From contig JALGYA010000001.1 of the NCBI GenBank assembly GCA_029824475.1, forward strand, positions 1 to 40,035: 40,035 bases of DNA. The letters run 5' to 3'. The position numbers and the translations under genes were made by a program. Positions 36,148 through 40,035 of the stretch are shown here, in pieces (within the stretch, counting starts at the first letter, position 1; every line of letters begins with the position of its first letter). A model generated the notes under the pieces. It had not been told where the DNA came from. It worked only from the letters and a program-made list of their open reading frames with translations, and did no database searches. Source of the stretch: Fimbriimonadia bacterium (lineage in GTDB: Bacteria > Armatimonadota > Fimbriimonadia > Fimbriimonadales > Fimbriimonadaceae).

Positions 36148-36215
36148 GTGCTTTTTGAAGATTGATGGATAGATTTGGTTGTTTCTGTGCTCTATGTAGA
36201 TGTGGAGAATACGAA

Positions 36216-37661
36216 ATGACTAAGCTTTTTGCTGTGGCGCTAGCCACAGCCCTGACATTTGGAGCCGCTCACGCCGGCAGTTTTGAGGACAATGGCTCGA
36301 ATTGGGACAAGTACGAACGATTCGAATCCAGAAACGTCAGGATTCATCTGGCCATCGATGGTACGTCTGTGTCAAATGTTCATTCTGGAACTACCGGAAC
36401 GTTCAAGATTAAGGCAAGTTTTAGCCTGAACGATGGCTACGGCTCAAAGGAACGCCCAGCCTGGGGCATTTATGAGTTCACAGACGTCAAAGTGACGATT
36501 GGTGGGAGGATCGTCACCATCAATCTAGGCCCCCAGCCTGCCGAGGAGGAGCCTGTTGATCCCATTCCTGTACTCAACGTCACACGAACCATCAGATATG
36601 ACACGACAGAATTCGAATCGGCTTTTGAAACTGCTGGCACACCGGGCGCAGACATCGATATCTCGTTGGAGGCTATCTGCCACTTTGAGGTGGGCGGCTC
36701 GGGCAAAGGCGGCCTTGGTGGCGGCGAAGAGGAAGGAGGAGGTCCTGCAACTTCCGAAGATCCTACAGAATTCAAGATCGAGACGAAAGGCCGCGTTTAC
36801 AATGCCGCCCTGATCAGCGCGACGAAGGGGGTTGTAGATTTCTACAACAATAAAACCCTCGCCACGCCGCCCTTCACCGTCAATTCGCCACCATGGGTTT
36901 CCAGGGTAGCGTGCGAGGACGCAAAAGCTAAGCTGAAGAGTGTGAAGCACTTGATCCAGAATGACACCGTGCAGAACGGAGGCATCTACCACACCAAAGC
37001 TGGGATGGTTGACACTCCCGGAGATCCATCTTCGCTCGAATGGACAACCCACCTCTTCACCTTCACCCATGGCAAGTCTAACCACATCACCGATTCTAAG
37101 TGGAATTGGGTCAGCCGCAACTTCGCCATTCGTGACAGAGTTGCTGCCAGAGGCTTAGTGCCTTCGCCAAACATCGGCGTTTTCTACAGTTGTGGGAGTG
37201 GATTGCAAATCAATGGATGGCTTGCTGCGCTGCAACTCACCGCTCAAGGCAATGCTGTTTGCGGGTTTGAGGAATACGTCTGGGCAACTCTCAAACCAAA
37301 TGATGCCTCTGAGCAAATCACCGTCGGTGGCCAGGATGTCAGCACGGAACTCGATCAACCTCTCTCGGGGCATTCCGAAATGCTCCTAACCGAACTCCTC
37401 GCCGGTACGACGTTCAAGAATGCAGTTAATAGGGCTGACGAGGCCTTCCCCGCCAGAGCGTATCCTGTGGAAGTGCAACCCAACGTGTTCCGATTCGAGC
37501 TCAATCTGATGGAGACGGCCGGAGACGCGCTCGCGACGTTGCACACGGTGTATATGAGCAAAGGCGACAGCGATGCATTGGCTGGTGGAATTGGGCAGCA
37601 CTTCGGCTGGTGCTGGGTATCGGGGCCGGAAAACATTGCAGGTGGAGGCACTGCACAATGA
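36216..37661 (+). CDS. Secreted protein with caspase-like (clan CD/CHAT-like) signature
   Basis: A 481-residue protein starting MTKLFAVALATALTFGAAHA with a signal peptide; GGAG stands 9 bases upstream of ATG 36216. The N-terminal 230 residues are beta-rich with a Gly/Glu linker (GGSGKGGLGGGEEEGGG). The C-terminal part has LFTFTHGKSNHI (His285-Gly286) and, 41 residues on, NIGVFYSCGSG (Cys326), then NGWLAALQLTAQGNAVCGFEEY. A hydrophobic strand ending in His-Gly and a second ending in Ser-Cys, followed by a helix and a strand with G-N-A, is the layout of clan CD peptidases such as CHAT and caspases. I see no other known domain. It overlaps the next gene by ATGA. Substrate unknown. Confidence 0.65.
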   Translation: MTKLFAVALATALTFGAAHAGSFEDNGSNWDKYERFESRNVRIHLAIDGTSVSNVHSGTTGTFKIKASFSLNDGYGSKERPAWGIYEFTDVKVTIGGRIVTINLGPQPAEEEPVDPIPVLNVTRTIRYDTTEFESAFETAGTPGADIDISLEAICHFEVGGSGKGGLGGGEEEGGGPATSEDPTEFKIETKGRVYNAALISATKGVVDFYNNKTLATPPFTVNSPPWVSRVACEDAKAKLKSVKHLIQNDTVQNGGIYHTKAGMVDTPGDPSSLEWTTHLFTFTHGKSNHITDSKWNWVSRNFAIRDRVAARGLVPSPNIGVFYSCGSGLQINGWLAALQLTAQGNAVCGFEEYVWATLKPNDASEQITVGGQDVSTELDQPLSGHSEMLLTELLAGTTFKNAVNRADEAFPARAYPVEVQPNVFRFELNLMETAGDALATLHTVYMSKGDSDALAGGIGQHFGWCWVSGPENIAGGGTAQ

Positions 37662-38875
37662 GAAATAAAGCACTGCTTCTGATTGCACTTGCTCTTGGCA
37701 GTTCTGGCCAGGTGCTTGCCCAATACCAACCCATCGACGTCTCAAAAGGCGGCAAGCTGGAAAAAATCGTTCTTGCTGATGTCTGGAAGACCGCGCAAGG
37801 GATGCATGAAGTGCTGGTCATTCCGAGCCCTTACATCAGTGACTTCAGAAAAGTCCTCTCTCCGGTCGCCAAGTATCGAATTGAAGAAGACAGTAACTTG
37901 GCGATCTTTGACTTTGGTAACGGAACTCTCACTATAAATTTCTGGGTTGACCGCGGCACCTTGCGCTCGGTGATCATTGGCAATTTGGATGAACAGGCTG
38001 ACGTTTGGACTTTTCAGACAGAGGATTTCCCCACTTTGATCCGCACATTTTACCGGCAGTCTGTTGGAATCAACAGTGTCGAGTTTTCCATTGTCAACGC
38101 TGTCCCATTGGGTAAGTACGAGATGTCTGCGGAAGCCAGAATGGTGGATCAGAAGACTGGCTACCTGATGGGATCCTCACTGCGATGCGACGTGGACATG
38201 CGGACAGGCTTGATCACGCACATGTGGTTTCCGCGACCACCAAAGATCCGACGGCCAGCGGCCTTAGCGTCTGTCGGAAACTCGCGCGGGATGGCGGCAG
38301 ACGCCATCGACCGGCTCGCTGGCTGGAAAAACGTCATCGTGGAGCTCAACAGTGATCCTGAGCTGATGATTCCTGCGCTGGGCTCCTACCCGCACGAGCT
38401 GAAGCAGAAGCATATCGACCATGTGAAGAGCCGTACAGCGATGGCAGTCCGGTTTGGGGTCATCACCCGGATTCTGAACGAAGGGACGCCGGAGGAGACT
38501 CAGGAGAAGTGTGCTGTCTGGGCGGACGCTGAGACTGGCGAGACCCTGGCTCTGGGGCTGTTCCGTGACTACACGATGGGCGGCAGCGAGGATATCCCGC
38601 GGATTCACCGGTTCCAGTGGTCTGGGGATGCGGCCTGGTCTGTTGGTGAGGTCTCTGGCGTGATTCGTCCGACAACTCTCGGTTCGGCTCCTGTTGGGAA
38701 GCTGGTTCGGCTGGGGCGTGGGACAGAGCAGGTGACTGCTGTGTTTGATCCCGCCCAAGGACTGGTTGGGATTGAAGCCCACGGCAGCTGGCGTCTCGGA
38801 AGGCCGGATGCAGCTCTGCTCGCTGTGCTTCGCACTGCACCTGAGATTGTGGCGGGCGCGAAGTTTGGCGGGTAG
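37658..38875 (+). CDS. Secreted partner protein of unknown function
   Basis: A 405-residue protein with a signal peptide (MRNKALLLIALALGSSGQVLA). The rest is alternating beta pattern (LAIFDFGNGTLTINFWVDRG, LRSVIIGNL) with no domain I recognise. Its ATG overlaps the stop of the caspase-like gene (ATGA), so it is translated together with it and probably works with it. The first in-frame ATG at 37610 lies inside the upstream gene and lacks a signal peptide, so I start at 37658. Repeats follow its stop. Confidence 0.75.
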   Translation: MRNKALLLIALALGSSGQVLAQYQPIDVSKGGKLEKIVLADVWKTAQGMHEVLVIPSPYISDFRKVLSPVAKYRIEEDSNLAIFDFGNGTLTINFWVDRGTLRSVIIGNLDEQADVWTFQTEDFPTLIRTFYRQSVGINSVEFSIVNAVPLGKYEMSAEARMVDQKTGYLMGSSLRCDVDMRTGLITHMWFPRPPKIRRPAALASVGNSRGMAADAIDRLAGWKNVIVELNSDPELMIPALGSYPHELKQKHIDHVKSRTAMAVRFGVITRILNEGTPEETQEKCAVWADAETGETLALGLFRDYTMGGSEDIPRIHRFQWSGDAAWSVGEVSGVIRPTTLGSAPVGKLVRLGRGTEQVTAVFDPAQGLVGIEAHGSWRLGRPDAALLAVLRTAPEIVAGAKFGG

Positions 38876-38882
38876 CTCATTC

Positions 38883-39026
38883 TGGTCCCCTCTCCTTGCG
38901 AAGCAGGGGGAGGGCTAGGGAGGGGGCCGAAAGCGGAGCGTCCGTTCACCGATGGAAATCAAGTCTGAGACGCAAGATTTGTCTGTCCCCCTCCTAACCT
39001 CCCCCTCATTCGAGGGAGAGGGACCA
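38883..39026. mobile_element. MITE-like element with ~45-bp imperfect inverted ends
   Basis: The left end TGGTCCCCTCTCC (38883-38895) pairs with the right end GGGAGAGGGACCA (39014-39026). Further in, AGGGGGAGG and AGGGAGGGGG on the left pair with CCCCCTCCT and CCTCCCCCT on the right. No open frame of note lies inside. Structure fits a small non-autonomous element. Confidence 0.6.
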
Positions 39027-39042
39027 ATCCAAGACCTGATCA

Positions 39043-39130
39043 GTGTGCCATGGACAGGCGCTCTCAGCGTTTGTCCGTGCAGCATCCACTAAGACATGGA
39101 CAAGCCCAAAGCGGCCTGTCCATGGCACAC
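39043..39130. repeat. 88-bp element with ~20-bp inverted ends
   Basis: GTGTGCCATGGACAGGCGCT (39043-39062) and the reverse-complement end 39110-39130 match except for one inserted base. The left arm plus the next 17 bases recur, inverted, at 6743-6778, showing a dispersed family. Confidence 0.75.
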
Positions 39131-39177
39131 GAGCGATTAGTGGTTTCGCGATACCGCGCCAAGAACCTCCATCCCCC

Positions 39178-39215
39178 AGCCCCCTTCCTCCTACAAAGCT
39201 AGGAGGAAGGGGGCT
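39178..39215. repeat. Perfect 16-bp hairpin in the repeat block
   Basis: 39178-39193 pairs perfectly with 39200-39215 around a 6-base loop. C-rich on one arm and G-rich on the other, like the other elements in the block. Could also serve as a bidirectional terminator for the convergent genes. Confidence 0.7.
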
Positions 39216-39349
39216 TCCAGTCTGGCCTCTCCCTCGCTTGGGGCGGGGGAGGGTCCGCCAAAGAAGGCTGCAATAAGCAGCGTTCGACGTGGATGGCGAC
39301 CGTAGGGAGCGGTCTTGTCGCGCGCCACGCGTCCCGGCTGAAAGCCGGC

Positions 39350-39396
39350 CCCCTCCTGTCCTTCGGACATCCTCCCCCACCCCAAGTGGGGGAGGA
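39350..39396. repeat. Repeat motif shared with 6061-6086 and 6458-6483, plus hairpin near hisG stop
   Basis: CCTCCTGTCCTTCGGACATC (from about 39352) is the reverse complement of the motif in both direct repeats near Ro60. Directly after it, 39370-39380 pairs perfectly with 39386-39396 (5-base loop). It lies 14 bases beyond the hisG stop and could end the hisG transcript. Confidence 0.7.
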
Positions 39397-39409
39397 GCTG
39401 ATCCAGAAG

Positions 39410-40035
39410 CTAGGCGATAACTTTGTTGAGCGGGTACTCAACCAAGTCGCAGGCGCCGGCTTTTTTGAGGAGGGGGATCAGCTCGCGGACCTCGATCTCT
39501 TCGAGGATCACCTCGGCCGCCATCCAATCTGGATTGGCGAGCTGGGAGAGTGTGGGGTTCTTCATGGCTGGCAGCAGAGACAGAACCTGCTCCTGATTGG
39601 AGACCGGAAAGTTGAGCTTGAGGCCAACCAATTTGGCTGCCTTCATCGCGCCGGAGAGGAGGATCTCCATGCTCTCAAGCTTTTCGCGCAGCGAATCATC
39701 AGCCCAAGCCTCGTGGCTGGCGACGAAGCGCGTGGTGGACGTGAGCAGCGTGTCGATGATCTTGAGGTTGTGGGCCCGGAGGGAGCTGCCTGTCTCCGTG
39801 TTGACCACGATTCCGGCGACGAGCTGAGGAACTTTGACCTCGCAGGCGCCCCAGGAGAATTCGACTTTCGCGTCTATTTTCTTTTCGTTGAAGAACCGGC
39901 TGGTGAGGCGGACGTATTCGGTCGCGATCGTCTTGCCGGCAAGGTCTTCAGCAGATTCGATGCCGCTGTCGTTGTGTACAGCGAGGACCACCCGGATCGG
40001 GTTGGTCGTCATTTTGCTGTAGCGAAGCTCGCAGA
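39410..40035 (-). CDS. hisG: ATP phosphoribosyltransferase (long form), C-terminal part
   Basis: The visible 208 codons continue beyond the right edge: upstream of the first ATG (40012) the frame reads CELRYSKMTTNPIRVVLAV, family sequence, so 40012 is not the start. EDLAGKTIATEYVRLTSRFF and VEFSWGACEVKVPQLVAGIV belong to the catalytic part. GLKLNFPVSNQEQVLSLLPA then PTLSQLANPDWMAAEVILEE and VEYPLNKVI are the C-terminal regulatory HisG_C domain (about the last 75 residues), so it is the long, histidine-inhibited form. It makes phosphoribosyl-ATP, the first step of histidine synthesis. Only the C-terminal two thirds are in the window. Confidence 0.92.
   Translation of the reverse strand, partial: CELRYSKMTTNPIRVVLAVHNDSGIESAEDLAGKTIATEYVRLTSRFFNEKKIDAKVEFSWGACEVKVPQLVAGIVVNTETGSSLRAHNLKIIDTLLTSTTRFVASHEAWADDSLREKLESMEILLSGAMKAAKLVGLKLNFPVSNQEQVLSLLPAMKNPTLSQLANPDWMAAEVILEEIEVRELIPLLKKAGACDLVEYPLNKVIA

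Noticed and set aside
39410-40012. Complete hisG starting at 40012
   Set aside because: Family sequence continues in frame upstream of that ATG to the window edge, so the gene is cut, not complete.

Overview
The window comes from a diderm bacterium with GC in the high fifties (judged by eye). Diderm markers are a Kdo transferase (WaaA), an LptC/OstA-like protein, lipoproteins and a predicted outer-membrane beta-barrel. These sit beside genes better known from wall-anchored S-layer systems (CsaB, DUF5693). With the many secreted proteins of unknown function, this suggests a deep-branching diderm such as Armatimonadota (Fimbriimonadia-like). That placement is inference, not proof.

Layout. 1-3465: 5' part of a DinD-like gene cut by the window edge, an S9 peptidase and an S41 peptidase, all on minus. 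3466-6781: a bacterial Ro60 (TROVE + vWA) gene with a structured 0.8 kb leader, a structured segment just after its stop, and two ~275 bp direct repeats. 6782-9559: VOC protein, remnant of a deleted hydrolase gene, Kdo transferase, intact paralogous hydrolase. 9627-11583: O-methyltransferase, lumazine synthase (catalytic His replaced), secreted protein. 11580-18388: TfoX-N protein, TauE/SafE permease, copper P-type ATPase, tRNA-Arg(UCU), several secreted or membrane unknowns, a mercury-transporter-like protein and MsrB. 18495-20435: a solitary gene fusing a truncated N6-adenine methyltransferase fold to a Schlafen-type AlbA_2 domain. 32882 down to 20432: an eight-gene minus-strand envelope operon (rhomboid, DUF5693, CsaB, beta-barrel, lipoprotein, 921-aa secreted protein, lipoprotein, LptC-like). 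33087-38875: secreted hydrolase, GNAT, malate dehydrogenase with terminator, then a two-gene unit whose first member carries a caspase-like (clan CD) His-Gly / Ser-Cys signature. 38876-39409: several inverted-repeat elements. 39410-end: HisG, cut by the edge.

How the genes work together. The strongest functional unit is the envelope operon, which joins polymer pyruvylation, a polytopic membrane protein, an outer-membrane barrel, lipoproteins and an LptC-like bridge. This looks like a machine for building or anchoring the outer envelope. The Ro60 locus should come with a Y RNA; two candidate structured RNAs flank the gene. The methyltransferase-AlbA_2 fusion and the caspase-like pair are the best candidates for undescribed systems.

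Convergent gene ends show a pattern. Three junctions overlap by exactly the four bases TTAG, while the other two hold all the repeat-rich DNA of the window.
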